DNA of 64,000 nt from Variovorax sp. Root318D1. GTDB taxonomy: Bacteria > Pseudomonadota > Gammaproteobacteria > Burkholderiales > Burkholderiaceae_C. The notes under the pieces were generated by a model that searched no databases, had not been told where the DNA came from, and was given only the letters and a program-made list of their open reading frames with translations. Positions 17,287 through 27,892 of the stretch are shown in pieces (position 1 is the first letter of the stretch; each line of letters begins with the position of its first letter). The stretch covers positions 110,604-174,603 of the forward strand of contig NZ_LMCQ01000022.1 of the NCBI RefSeq assembly GCF_001424835.1, written 5' to 3'. The translations under genes were made by a program, and so were the position numbers.

Positions 17287-18887
17287 GCGATTTCTCCTCC
17301 AATCCGCCTCTGCCAGCCACCGATTGCGACGTGTTGATCGTCGGTGGCGGTATCAATGGCTGCGGCATTGCGCGCGACCTGGCGGGCCGGGGCTGGCGGG
17401 TGGTGCTGTGCGAAAAGGACGATCTCGCCTCGCACACGTCTTCCTCATCGACCAAGCTCATCCACGGCGGGCTGCGCTACCTGGAGTATTACGAGTTCTC
17501 GCTCGTACGCAAGGCGCTGCAGGAGCGCGAGGTGCTGCTCAAGAGCGCGCCGCACATCATGTGGCCGCTGCGCTTCGTCATGCCGCACGACCCGTCGATG
17601 CGGCCGGGCTGGATGATCCGCATCGGCCTCTTCATGTACGACCATCTTGCCAAGCGCGAAGTGCTGCCGGGCTCGCGCGGCATCGACCTCCGTAGCCATG
17701 TGGCCGGTGCGCCGCTCAAGCCGCAATTCAAGCGCGGCTTCGTCTATTCGGACGGCTGGGTCGACGATGCGCGGCTGGTGGTCCTCAACGCCATCGATGC
17801 CAGGGCGCGCGGTGCCGAGGTGCTCACGCGCACCCGCTGTGTTCATGCGCAGCGCGACGCCGACGGTTGGACCGCCACGCTCGAAGCCGCGGACGGCGGC
17901 ATTCGCGTGGTGCGCGCCCGCGCCGTGGTCAATGCCGCGGGGCCGTGGGCCGAATCGTTTCTGCGCGGCGTAGCGCAATCGGCCAAGGGCGAAGTGCTGG
18001 CCACCCGCCACCTGCGGCTGGTCAAGGGCAGCCACATCGTGGTGCCGCGCCTGTTCGAGCATGACCATGCCTACATCTTCCAGAACCCCGACAAGCGGAT
18101 CATCTTCGCGATTCCCTACCAGGACGAGTTCACGCTGATCGGCACCACCGACATCGAACTGAACGGCGACGATCCCGGCGCGGCGCGCATTGCCGAGGAA
18201 GAGATTGCGTATCTCTGCATGCAGGCGAGCCGCTATTTCGAGAAGCCGATCAAGCCGGCCGACGTGGTCTGGACCTATTCGGGCGTGCGCCCGCTGCTCG
18301 ACGATGCGTCGGGCGACCCGTCTGCCGTCACGCGCGACTACATGCTCGAGTCCAACACCGCAGCGGCGCCGCTCTTGTCGGTGTGGGGCGGCAAGATCAC
18401 GACCTTCCGCAAGCTGGCCGAAGACGCGGCCGACGAGGTTGGGAAGATGCTCGGCCAGTCGAGCGCGCAGCGCCCGCCATGGACCGACGGCGCCTTCCTG
18501 GCCGGCGGCGATCTGTCGGCGTGGATCGGCGCAGCCACGCGGCCCGACGACGATTTCGAACGCTTCGTGGCCGCGGTGCAGGCTCGCTATCCATGGCTCG
18601 ATGCCACGCTCGCGCGGCGTCTGGCACGTGCCTATGGCGCACGCGTGGCCGAACTGCTTGGCGATGCAGAGGCGATGGCCGACATGGGCGATGCCGTCGC
18701 GCCGGGACTTCACGAGCGCGAACTGCGCTTTCTGCAAGAACAGGAATGGGCCATTAGCGCAGACGACGTGCTCTGGCGGCGGTCGAAGCTCGGCCTGCGC
18801 TACACGACCGAAGAGCGCCAGCAGGTGGCCGACTGGCTGCAGGCGGGCGCAAAGAACAACCTCTACATGATCAACGGGAAGCGCTGA
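17283..18887 (+). CDS. glpD: Aerobic glycerol-3-phosphate dehydrogenase
   Basis: This 534-residue FAD enzyme oxidises sn-glycerol 3-phosphate to dihydroxyacetone phosphate at the inner membrane and passes electrons to quinone. The dinucleotide fold is clear at VLIVGGGINGCGIARDLAGR (residues 18-37). The family segment SSSSTKLIHGGLRYLEYYEF, the VWTYSGVRPL region and the C-terminal helical domain (from about 400) are all present. The start is GTG at 17283, which overlaps the stop of a 23-codon leader ORF. The stop TGA overlaps the ATG of glpS by one base, so glpD leads the transporter operon. Regulation is probably by the divergent GlpR. Confidence 0.96.
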   Translation: MSDFSSNPPLPATDCDVLIVGGGINGCGIARDLAGRGWRVVLCEKDDLASHTSSSSTKLIHGGLRYLEYYEFSLVRKALQEREVLLKSAPHIMWPLRFVMPHDPSMRPGWMIRIGLFMYDHLAKREVLPGSRGIDLRSHVAGAPLKPQFKRGFVYSDGWVDDARLVVLNAIDARARGAEVLTRTRCVHAQRDADGWTATLEAADGGIRVVRARAVVNAAGPWAESFLRGVAQSAKGEVLATRHLRLVKGSHIVVPRLFEHDHAYIFQNPDKRIIFAIPYQDEFTLIGTTDIELNGDDPGAARIAEEEIAYLCMQASRYFEKPIKPADVVWTYSGVRPLLDDASGDPSAVTRDYMLESNTAAAPLLSVWGGKITTFRKLAEDAADEVGKMLGQSSAQRPPWTDGAFLAGGDLSAWIGAATRPDDDFERFVAAVQARYPWLDATLARRLARAYGARVAELLGDAEAMADMGDAVAPGLHERELRFLQEQEWAISADDVLWRRSKLGLRYTTEERQQVADWLQAGAKNNLYMINGKR

Positions 18888-19960
18888 TGCAATTGACTCT
18901 GGAGCGCGTCACCAAGAAGGTCGGCGCGCAAACCTGGCTCTACGAGCAGAGCATTGCCCCCAGGAGCGGTGCGGTCACCGTGCTGCTGGGCGCCACCCAG
19001 GCCGGCAAGACCAGCCTGATGCGCCTGATGGCGGGCCTGGACACGCCCAGCACGGGCAAGGTGCTGGTCGACGGCAAGGACGTGACCGGCATGCCGGTGC
19101 GCGAGCGCAACGTGGCCATGGTGTACCAGCAGTTCATCAACTATCCGTCGCTCAAGGTGGCCGACAACATCGCCTCGCCGCTCAAGCTGCGCGGCGAGAA
19201 GAACATCGATGCGCGCGTGAAGGCGCTGGCCGACAAGCTGCACATCGGCATGTTCCTGGACCGCCTGCCGGCCGAGCTGTCGGGCGGGCAGCAGCAGCGC
19301 GTGGCGCTGGCGCGCGCTCTGGCGAAGAATGCGCCGCTGATGCTGCTCGACGAGCCGCTGGTGAACCTCGACTACAAACTTCGCGAAGGCCTGCGCGAAG
19401 AGCTCACGCAACTGTTCGCCACCGGCGATTCGACGGTGATCTACGCCACCACCGAACCCGGCGAGGCGCTGCTGCTCGGCGGCTACACGGCCGTGATGGA
19501 TGCGGGCGAACTGCTGCAGTACGGCCCCACCGCCGAAGTGTTCCATGCGCCGCAATCGCTGCGCGTGGCGCGCGCATTCAGCGATCCGCCGATGAATCTC
19601 TTGCCGGGTACGGCGACGGCCGGGCGCGTTCAGATGGCCGGAGGTCCTGCGCTGGCACTCGCAGTGCCGGAGAACGTCTCGGGCCCGGTCACGGTCGGCC
19701 TGCGCGCTAGCGCATTGAACGTGGATGCGGGAGAGGGCGACATTGCGTTGCCGGGCAAGGTGGAACTGGCTGAAATCTCGGGCTCCGACACCTTCGTGCA
19801 CGTGGACACGGCGGTCGGCGAACTGGTGGCGCAGCTCACGGGGGTGCACCGCTTCGAATTGGGCACGCCGATCACGCTGTACTTCAGCGCATCGCAAGCC
19901 TATGTGTTCGATGCCGGCGAAAAGCTGGCGCTCGCGCCGGCATGGCGCAAAGGAATCTAG
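18887..19960 (+). CDS. glpS: Glycerol ABC transporter ATPase GlpS
   Basis: This 357-residue ABC ATPase has a C-terminal TOBE-like regulatory domain (from about 240). It matches GlpS of the GlpSTPQV glycerol importer described in Rhizobium. The Walker A is off-consensus, GATQAGKTS at 35-43. The signature LSGGQ (131-135) and Walker B LMLLDEP are intact. The switch histidine is missing: YATTEPGEAL has Thr189 where His is expected. Its partner GlpT has the opposite pattern, so the two probably form one active and one degenerate ATP site. It overlaps glpD by one base and is followed by glpT after 2 bp. Confidence 0.93.
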   Translation: MQLTLERVTKKVGAQTWLYEQSIAPRSGAVTVLLGATQAGKTSLMRLMAGLDTPSTGKVLVDGKDVTGMPVRERNVAMVYQQFINYPSLKVADNIASPLKLRGEKNIDARVKALADKLHIGMFLDRLPAELSGGQQQRVALARALAKNAPLMLLDEPLVNLDYKLREGLREELTQLFATGDSTVIYATTEPGEALLLGGYTAVMDAGELLQYGPTAEVFHAPQSLRVARAFSDPPMNLLPGTATAGRVQMAGGPALALAVPENVSGPVTVGLRASALNVDAGEGDIALPGKVELAEISGSDTFVHVDTAVGELVAQLTGVHRFELGTPITLYFSASQAYVFDAGEKLALAPAWRKGI

Positions 19961-19962
19961 CT

Positions 19963-21033
19963 ATGGCACGCATCGATCTCGATCTGGCTCACGCCTACCG
20001 ACCCAACCCCACGCAGGACAGCGACTATGCGCTGCTGCCGCTCAAGATGAGCTTTCGCGATGGCGGCGCCTATGCCTTGCTCGGCCCCTCGGGCTGCGGC
20101 AAGACCACCATGCTCAACATCATCTCGGGCTTGCTCGTGCCTTCGCAGGGCACGGTGACGTTCGACGGCCGCGACATGACGCGCGCCACGCCGCAGGAGC
20201 GCAACATCGCGCAGGTGTTCCAGTTCCCGGTGATCTACGACACCATGACCGTGGCTGAGAACCTCGCGTTCCCGCTGCGCAACCGCAAGGTGCCTGAGGA
20301 CCAGATCAAGAAGCGCGTGGGCGAGATCGCCGAGATGCTCGATATGAGCGGCCAGCTCAACCACCGGGCGGCGGGCCTCGCGGCCGATGCCAAGCAGAAG
20401 ATTTCGCTCGGCCGGGGGCTGGTGCGCAGCGACGTGTCGGCCGTGCTGTTCGACGAGCCGCTGACGGTGATCGACCCGCACCTCAAGTGGCAACTGCGCC
20501 GCAAGCTCAAGCAGATTCACCGCGAACTCAAGCTCACGCTGATCTACGTCACGCACGACCAGATCGAGGCGCTCACCTTCGCCGAAGAGGTGGTGGTGAT
20601 GACGCGCGGCAAGGCCGTGCAGGTGGGCAGCGCCGAGGCGCTGTTCGAGCGTCCCGCACATACCTTCGTCGGCCACTTCATCGGCTCGCCGGGCATGAAC
20701 TTTCTTTCGGCGAAGAACACGAACGGCGCGCTCGAGGTCGCGGGTACGCCGCTCGTGCCCACGCGCGAGCTTCCGCAGGGCGCGCTGAAGATCGGCATCC
20801 GGCCCGAGTACCTGCGCCTTTCGAACGCGGGAGCCGCCGGTGCCGTGCCCGCCGTGGTGAAGCAGGTGCAGGACGTCGGCACGCACGCCATGCTGAGCGC
20901 GCAAGTCGATGGCAGCGTGATCAAGGTGCGGCTGAATTCGGACGACGAGCCGCCGGCGGTGGGCGACACCGTGTGGTTGCGGGTGCTCGACAGCCACACC
21001 TGCTACTACAAGGACGAGGAGCTGGTGGCATGA
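19963..21033 (+). CDS. glpT: Glycerol ABC transporter ATPase GlpT
   Basis: This 356-residue ABC ATPase has a normal Walker A (GPSGCGKTT, 41-49), Q-loop (AQVFQFP), Walker B (AVLFDEPL) and switch histidine (YVTHDQIEAL, H198). The signature motif is lost: where LSGGQ is expected the sequence reads LAADAKQKISLGR (139-151). It complements GlpS, which has the signature but lacks the histidine. The ATG at 19963 was chosen over one 7 codons upstream because AAAGGAA lies 8 bases before it and because it starts just after the glpS stop. A TOBE-type domain fills the C-terminal third. Confidence 0.93.
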   Translation: MARIDLDLAHAYRPNPTQDSDYALLPLKMSFRDGGAYALLGPSGCGKTTMLNIISGLLVPSQGTVTFDGRDMTRATPQERNIAQVFQFPVIYDTMTVAENLAFPLRNRKVPEDQIKKRVGEIAEMLDMSGQLNHRAAGLAADAKQKISLGRGLVRSDVSAVLFDEPLTVIDPHLKWQLRRKLKQIHRELKLTLIYVTHDQIEALTFAEEVVVMTRGKAVQVGSAEALFERPAHTFVGHFIGSPGMNFLSAKNTNGALEVAGTPLVPTRELPQGALKIGIRPEYLRLSNAGAAGAVPAVVKQVQDVGTHAMLSAQVDGSVIKVRLNSDDEPPAVGDTVWLRVLDSHTCYYKDEELVA

Positions 21034-21094
21034 GCGCTGCGCCGGGCCGCCCCAAGCAAGCTCGCATCGCAGTGCGGAGCACGGAGGTACTTAA

Positions 21095-21985
<891 letters not shown>

Positions 21986-21986
21986 A

Positions 21987-22128
21987 TCCGTCGCCGAGCC
22001 GCCTCAAGGCGGATGCTCCCCCTCGGGGGGACGGCGCGCAGCGCCAAGGGGGTCAATATCCGTCGCCGAGCCGCCTCAAGGCGGATGCTCCCCCTCGGGG
22101 GGACGGCGCGCAGCGCCAAGGGGGTCAA
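21987..22128 (+). repeat. Two tandem 70 bp repeats between glpP and glpQ
   Basis: Two identical 70 bp units, 21987-22056 and 22059-22128, are separated by TA. Each has two short hairpins, GCCGCCTCAAGGCGG-type and CCCCCTCGGGGGG, and ends in AAGGGGGTCAA. The second unit places that AAGGGGG 5-6 bases before the ATG of glpQ, so the repeat supplies the ribosome site. Both units also read through in frame with glpQ as MLPLGGTARSAKGVN, but the conserved permease starts after them. This looks like a REP-type element that was duplicated in place. Confidence 0.9.
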
Positions 22129-22129
22129 C

Positions 22130-22942
22130 ATGTCCGATAAGCGGTTCCACAAGCGCAGCATCTTCCTGGTGCTGTACATCCTGTTTGCGCTGTTGCCCAT
22201 CTACTGGATGGTCAACATGAGCTTCAAGACGAACGAGGAGATCGTATCGAGCTTCTCGTTCTTCCCGCACGAGCTCACCTGGGCCAACTACGCGCGCATT
22301 TTCACCGACGAGTCGTGGTACTCGGGCTACATCAACAGCCTGATCTACGTGGCGATCAACACGGTGATTTCGCTCACGGTGGCTCTGCCGGCGGCGTATG
22401 CGTTCTCGCGCTATTCGTTCCTGGGCGACAAGCATGTGTTCTTCTGGCTCTTGACCAACCGCATGACGCCGCCCGCGGTGTTTTTGCTGCCGTTCTTCCA
22501 GCTGTACAGCACCGTGGGCCTGATGGACACGCACCTTGGGGTGGCTCTGGCACACCTCTTGTTCAACGTGCCACTGGCGGTGTGGATCCTGGAAGGCTTC
22601 ATGAGCGGCATCCCGCGCGAGATCGACGAGACGGCGTACATCGACGGCTACAGCTTTCCAAAGTTCTTCATCCGGATCTTCCTGCCGCTCATCAAGGCCG
22701 GCGTGGGCGTGGCGGCGTTCTTCTGCTTCATGTTCAGCTGGGTCGAACTGCTGCTGGCCCGCACGCTGACCAGCGTGAACGCCAAGCCGATCGTCGCGAC
22801 CATGACGCGTACCGTGAGCGCCTCAGGCATGGACTGGGCCACGCTGGCCGCGGCGGGGGTACTCACCATCGTGCCGGGCGCGATCGTGATCTGGTTCGTG
22901 CGGCACTACATCGCAAAGGGCTTTGCGATGGGACGGGTTTAG
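22130..22942 (+). CDS. glpQ: Glycerol ABC transporter permease GlpQ
   Basis: This 270-residue permease is a partner of GlpP, with six membrane helices. The first (about 10-27, FLVLYILFALLPIYWMV) is followed by the MSFKTNEEIVSSFSFFP periplasmic part typical of sugar-type permeases. The EAA-like docking loop is DETAYIDGYSFPKFFIRIFLP, near residue 166. The start at ATG 22130 is taken because the upstream in-frame codons belong to the tandem repeat and homologues start at MSDKRFHKRS. The ribosome site AAGGGGG comes from the repeat itself. Confidence 0.92.
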   Translation: MSDKRFHKRSIFLVLYILFALLPIYWMVNMSFKTNEEIVSSFSFFPHELTWANYARIFTDESWYSGYINSLIYVAINTVISLTVALPAAYAFSRYSFLGDKHVFFWLLTNRMTPPAVFLLPFFQLYSTVGLMDTHLGVALAHLLFNVPLAVWILEGFMSGIPREIDETAYIDGYSFPKFFIRIFLPLIKAGVGVAAFFCFMFSWVELLLARTLTSVNAKPIVATMTRTVSASGMDWATLAAAGVLTIVPGAIVIWFVRHYIAKGFAMGRV

Positions 22943-22951
22943 GTATTGGCT

Positions 22952-23045
22952 CCCTCTCCCTATGGGAGAGGGCAGGGGTGAGGGCAAGCGGCGTTTCCAT
23001 CGAGCGCCGATGCCCCCATCCCAACCTTCCCCCAGAGGGGGAAGG
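22952..23045. repeat. Intergenic hairpin repeat downstream of glpQ
   Basis: This 129 bp gap contains two perfect hairpins, CCCTCTCCC-TAT-GGGAGAGGG (22952-22972) and CCTTCCCCC-AGA-GGGGGAAGG (23025-23045), joined by a GC-rich spacer. The pattern resembles REP/BOX-type elements frequent in this family. The right end overlaps the area before the ribosome site of the DUF2160 gene. It may partly terminate or stabilise mRNA; nothing here proves which. Confidence 0.65.
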
Positions 23046-23071
23046 AGCAAGAAAAGAAAAGGAGTTGAGAA

Positions 23072-23380
23072 ATGTTCGATTGGATGGTCTGGACCACACC
23101 GGTGGCCGTGTTCTTTACCTGCATCGCGCTCATGCTGGTCGGCATGACGGTGTGGGAGTTCAAGTCACCCACTACCATGCGGCGCGGCTGGCTGCCCATT
23201 GCTACGACGCGCGGCGATCGGCTTTTCATCGGCCTGCTTTCGGCGGCTTACTTCAATCTGGTCTTCATCGGCCTGGCCGGAAAATTCCAGGAATGGCTGG
23301 GACTGCAAGCCGAGCCCTCGATCTGGATCAGCTTCGTGCTGTCGATGTTTCTGCTGGCGCTGGTGATGCGCAAGGGCTAG
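23072..23380 (+). CDS. DUF2160 small membrane protein of glycerol transporter operon
   Basis: This 102-residue protein has three likely membrane helices: about 6-28 (VWTTPVAVFFTCIALMLVGM), 50-70 and 80-98. Between them lies the conserved RRGWLPIATTRGDRLFIGL segment of DUF2160. Proteins of this family sit between the permease and binding-protein genes of glycerol ABC operons, as here. Its exact role in transport is not established. AAAAGGAGTTGAGAA before the ATG is a strong ribosome site. Confidence 0.88.
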   Translation: MFDWMVWTTPVAVFFTCIALMLVGMTVWEFKSPTTMRRGWLPIATTRGDRLFIGLLSAAYFNLVFIGLAGKFQEWLGLQAEPSIWISFVLSMFLLALVMRKG

Positions 23381-23407
23381 TCCCAAGAATTTGTTTTCAG
23401 ACGCGAC

Positions 23408-23431
23408 CGGCTCTCCGCCTCCCCGGAGCCG
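23408..23431 (+). promoter_or_regulatory. Stem-loop before glpV
   Basis: CGGCTC (23408-23413) pairs with GAGCCG (23426-23431) across a 12-base loop in the 95 bp between the DUF2160 gene and glpV. There is no T-run after it, so it is not a standard terminator. Stem-loops at this place often protect mRNA of the highly expressed binding protein. Role inferred. Confidence 0.35.
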
Positions 23432-23475
23432 CGATCGAAAAAACCGGGGAAGCTTTCAACCGAGGAGACACATTC

Positions 23476-25206
<1,731 letters not shown>

Positions 25207-25236
25207 TCGCCTGCGTTTCTTGCAGAACAGCCGATG

Positions 25237-25266
25237 AGGGCCGCGCCGAAGGGTGCGGCCCTTTTT
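25237..25266 (+). terminator. Rho-independent terminator after glpV
   Basis: AGGGCCGC (25237-25244) pairs with GCGGCCCT (25255-25262) across a 10-base loop and is followed by a T-run (TTTTT ending 25266). This marks the end of the glpD-glpV transcript and separates it from the biosynthetic cluster. Confidence 0.9.
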
Positions 25267-25291
25267 CTTGCGCTTTCCGGGTTGGTTTTGA

Positions 25292-25308
25292 CCGATCCGT
25301 GGGATCGG
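25292..25308. promoter_or_regulatory. Perfect inverted repeat upstream of biosynthetic cluster
   Basis: CCGATCC-GTG-GGATCGG forms a perfect 7 bp inverted repeat with a 3-base centre, 17 bases before the first candidate start of the darA-like gene. A TTGACC hexamer overlaps its left edge. It could be a regulator site or a short hairpin in the leader. No regulator gene lies in the cluster to match it. Confidence 0.4.
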
Positions 25309-25324
25309 CGCGACGCCATGACCA

Positions 25325-26368
25325 ATGGCCGATGCGTCGGCCACCTGGTTTGCCTTACATTCGACGGCCCCCGCTCAGCCCCAGCAAGTGACCTCAACCA
25401 ATTCCAGCCCTTCCGCGCGCCCCAAACGTGTCCTGGTGATTCACTATTCGCAGACCGGCCAGCTTGGAAGCGTCGCCGAGCAGATCGTTGCGCCGCTCAG
25501 GGCCGATCCGCAGATCTCGGTGCACGTCGAAACGCTGCGGCCGCAGACGGAGTTTCCGTTCCCGTGGCCGTTCCTGACCTTCTTCGACGCTTTTCCGGAG
25601 TCGGCCCACCTGAAGCCGCCTCCGCTCGCACCCCTCTCACTCACCGGCGACGAAGACTTCGACCTCGTCATCCTGCCGTACCAGGTCTGGTTCCTGGCGC
25701 CATCGCAGCCGATTACCGCCTTTCTCAAGCATCCGCTGGCAAGCCGCCTGCTCGAGGGAAAGCCAGTCGTCACGGTCATCGCCTGCCGCAACATGTGGCT
25801 GCTGGCACACGAGAAGCTCAGGGGCCTGCTCGATGCCGTGGGCGCGCGGCTGGTCGACAACGTGGTGCTGACCGACCCCGGCCCGACGCTGGCCACTTTC
25901 TTCACCACGCCGGCCTGGCTCATTTGGGGCCGCAAGCGCGGGTTCTGGGGCATGCCCGACGCCGGCCTCCACGCGGAACAGATTCGGGGAACGGGCCGCT
26001 TCGGCCGTGCGCTGCGCGAGGCGCTGCACAAGGATCTCGAGCGCGGATCGCAGCCGCTGCTCGCGGGCCTGGGCGCGGTGCGGGCCGATGCCCGGCTCCT
26101 GATCAGCGAGAAAGCCGGTACACGGAGCTTTTTCCTCTGGGGCAAGCTGATCATGGCGGCGGGGCGGCCCGGCGCGTGGCAGCGCAAGCCGTTGCTGCTG
26201 CTCTACGTGGTCTTCCTCCTCGTGCTGATTGTCACGGTCGTGCCCGTGAGCTTGACGCTGCAGGCGCTGCTGCGGCCCTTGTTCAAGGGGTGGCTGACTA
26301 AAATGACAGCTCACTTCGAGCGCCCCTCGGGCTCGGCCACGGACCGTTCTCCCCTTTATGACGACTGA
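25325..26368 (+). CDS. DarA-like dialkylresorcinol condensing/cyclising enzyme
   Basis: This 347-residue protein has a flavodoxin-like N terminus: VLVIHYSQTGQLGSVAEQI at about 36-54 matches the phosphate-binding loop of that fold. The segment VVTVIACRNMWLLAHEKLRG follows mid-protein. A hydrophobic helix (about 299-322, LLLLYVVFLLVLIVTVVPV) probably anchors the C-terminal part in the membrane. This is the layout of proteins annotated as dialkylresorcinol condensing enzymes (DarA), which act with DarB to join two acyl chains into a resorcinol ring. The first 30 residues are low complexity, and GTG 25388 is an alternative start. The last 11 bases overlap the darB-like gene. Confidence 0.75.
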   Translation: MADASATWFALHSTAPAQPQQVTSTNSSPSARPKRVLVIHYSQTGQLGSVAEQIVAPLRADPQISVHVETLRPQTEFPFPWPFLTFFDAFPESAHLKPPPLAPLSLTGDEDFDLVILPYQVWFLAPSQPITAFLKHPLASRLLEGKPVVTVIACRNMWLLAHEKLRGLLDAVGARLVDNVVLTDPGPTLATFFTTPAWLIWGRKRGFWGMPDAGLHAEQIRGTGRFGRALREALHKDLERGSQPLLAGLGAVRADARLLISEKAGTRSFFLWGKLIMAAGRPGAWQRKPLLLLYVVFLLVLIVTVVPVSLTLQALLRPLFKGWLTKMTAHFERPSGSATDRSPLYDD

Positions 26369-27491
26369 TGTCTTCCTGACCCGTACTGCCGCGTTTCTGC
26401 CCTTTTCCCCGGTCAGCAATGAAGACATCGAAGACGTCCTGGGACGCATCGGCGGCAAGGCGTCGCGCGCGCGGCGGCTGATTCTTCGCAGCAACGGCAT
26501 CCAGTCGCGCCACTACGCCATCGACCGGGCTACTGGCCAGCTCGCCATGAGCAATGCCCAGCTCACCGCCTCGGCGATCCGGGCGCTGGGCGACATCGGG
26601 CCGGTGGATTGCCTTGCTACCGGCACGTCGCTGCCGGACCAGCTGATGCCCAACCACGCGGTGATGGTGCATGGCGAGCTCGGCTGGCCGCGGCTTGAGG
26701 TGGTGGCTTGCGCGGGCATCTGCCTCGCGGGCACCACGGCGCTCAAGCATGCGTGGCTGTCGGTGCGCGCGGGCGATGCGCGCCGCGCGGTGGCCACCGG
26801 CTCGGAACTGGCCTCCGCCGTGATGCGCGGCTCCCGGTTCGAGGCTGAACTCGAACACCGGCTCGAAGCGCTCGAGGAGCGGCCCGAGATCGCTTTTGAA
26901 AAAGACTTCCTGCGCTGGATGCTCTCCGACGGCGCCGGCGCCGTGCTGCTCGAGCGCGAGCCGCGCGGCCCGCTGTCGCTGCGCGTGGAGTGGATCGACC
27001 TGTCTTCCGCCGCGCACGAGCTGCCAGTGTGCATGTATGCGGGCGCCGAAAAGAACACCGAAGGCGGCCTGGACGGCTGGGCGCGCACCGCGCCGGAAGA
27101 CTGGCAGCGCGAGTCGACCTTCGCCGTCAAGCAGGACGTGCGCCTGCTCAACGAGAACATCGTGCGCGCCACGCTGGGCGAGCCGCTGGCGGCCATCGTC
27201 GAAAAGCGCGGCCTGAAGGCGGTCGACGTCGACTGGTTCCTGCCACACCTGTCGTCCAGCTATTTCGTCGAGCCGGTGAGCCGCTGCCTCGAGGCGATGG
27301 GTTTTGCGATTCCGCGCGAGCGCTGGTTCAGCAACCTTGCGACCAAGGGCAACACCGGATCGGCATCGCCCTACATCATGCTCGACGAGCTGTTCCGTTC
27401 GGGCCGCATCAAGCCCGGCCACAAGCTGCTGATGTTTGTGCCCGAAAGCGGCCGCTTCTCCAGCGGCTTCATCTACCTGGAAGCCATCTAG
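26358..27491 (+). CDS. DarB-like ketosynthase III
   Basis: This 377-residue thiolase-fold enzyme of the KAS III type has a full Cys-His-Asn triad: C118 in VACAGICLAG, H297 in WFLPHLSSSYF and N332 in TKGNTGSAS. In dialkylresorcinol and flexirubin pathways DarB condenses a beta-ketoacyl thioester with a second acyl chain, and DarA completes the ring. The overlap with the darA-like gene and the spacing of 2 bp to the next gene imply one operon. No defects are visible. The chain length or starter used cannot be read from sequence. Confidence 0.88.
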   Translation: MTTDVFLTRTAAFLPFSPVSNEDIEDVLGRIGGKASRARRLILRSNGIQSRHYAIDRATGQLAMSNAQLTASAIRALGDIGPVDCLATGTSLPDQLMPNHAVMVHGELGWPRLEVVACAGICLAGTTALKHAWLSVRAGDARRAVATGSELASAVMRGSRFEAELEHRLEALEERPEIAFEKDFLRWMLSDGAGAVLLEREPRGPLSLRVEWIDLSSAAHELPVCMYAGAEKNTEGGLDGWARTAPEDWQRESTFAVKQDVRLLNENIVRATLGEPLAAIVEKRGLKAVDVDWFLPHLSSSYFVEPVSRCLEAMGFAIPRERWFSNLATKGNTGSASPYIMLDELFRSGRIKPGHKLLMFVPESGRFSSGFIYLEAI

Positions 27492-27493
27492 CC

Positions 27494-27892
27494 ATGGACC
27501 TCGACGCCGTTCCGCAAGAAGGCAACGCCACCCTCGACGGCCACGCCAAGCTCATGTACGCGCGCGACGCGCAGGGCCGCGTCGTGACCACCCGTTCGCG
27601 CGGCTGGGAGGCGGAAGAAATCGTCACCAGCCATGCGGTCGACGTGCTCGTCGAGCAGGCGCAGGCAGCCAAAGAGAGGGTGGTCAAGGGGCTCGCCTCG
27701 CCGCTCGAATACTGGATGTACGAGCGCCGCATGGACGTGGCGCTGCTCTCGCAAACCAGCGGCTTCTGGCAATGGCGCGTGCGGCGTCACTTGCGGCCGA
27801 AGCACTTCGCAGCGCTGCCGCAAAAGCACATGGCGCGCTATTCGGAGGCGCTGGGCCTGCCCGTCTCCACCTTGCAAGGCCTCCCGTCGTGA
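27494..27892 (+). CDS. Uncharacterised 132-residue protein in resorcinol-type cluster
   Basis: I do not recognise this protein. It is predicted to be mostly helical and soluble, with no signal peptide or membrane segment. The C-terminal half is rich in Trp, Arg and aromatic residues (SGFWQWRVRRHLRPKHF, about 91-107), which may bind nucleic acid or another protein of the cluster. It begins 2 bp after the darB-like stop, and its TGA overlaps the GTG of the BtrH-like gene (GTGA), so it is surely part of the operon. Confidence 0.75.
   Translation: MDLDAVPQEGNATLDGHAKLMYARDAQGRVVTTRSRGWEAEEIVTSHAVDVLVEQAQAAKERVVKGLASPLEYWMYERRMDVALLSQTSGFWQWRVRRHLRPKHFAALPQKHMARYSEALGLPVSTLQGLPS

Noticed and set aside
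21987..22128. CRISPR-like repeats
   Set aside because: Only two units with a 2-base spacer and strong hairpins; not a CRISPR array. None was seen elsewhere.
22013..22129. Longer start of glpQ through the tandem repeats
   Set aside because: The added residues are a twice-repeated translation of the repeat, and the second repeat forms the ribosome site for ATG 22130.
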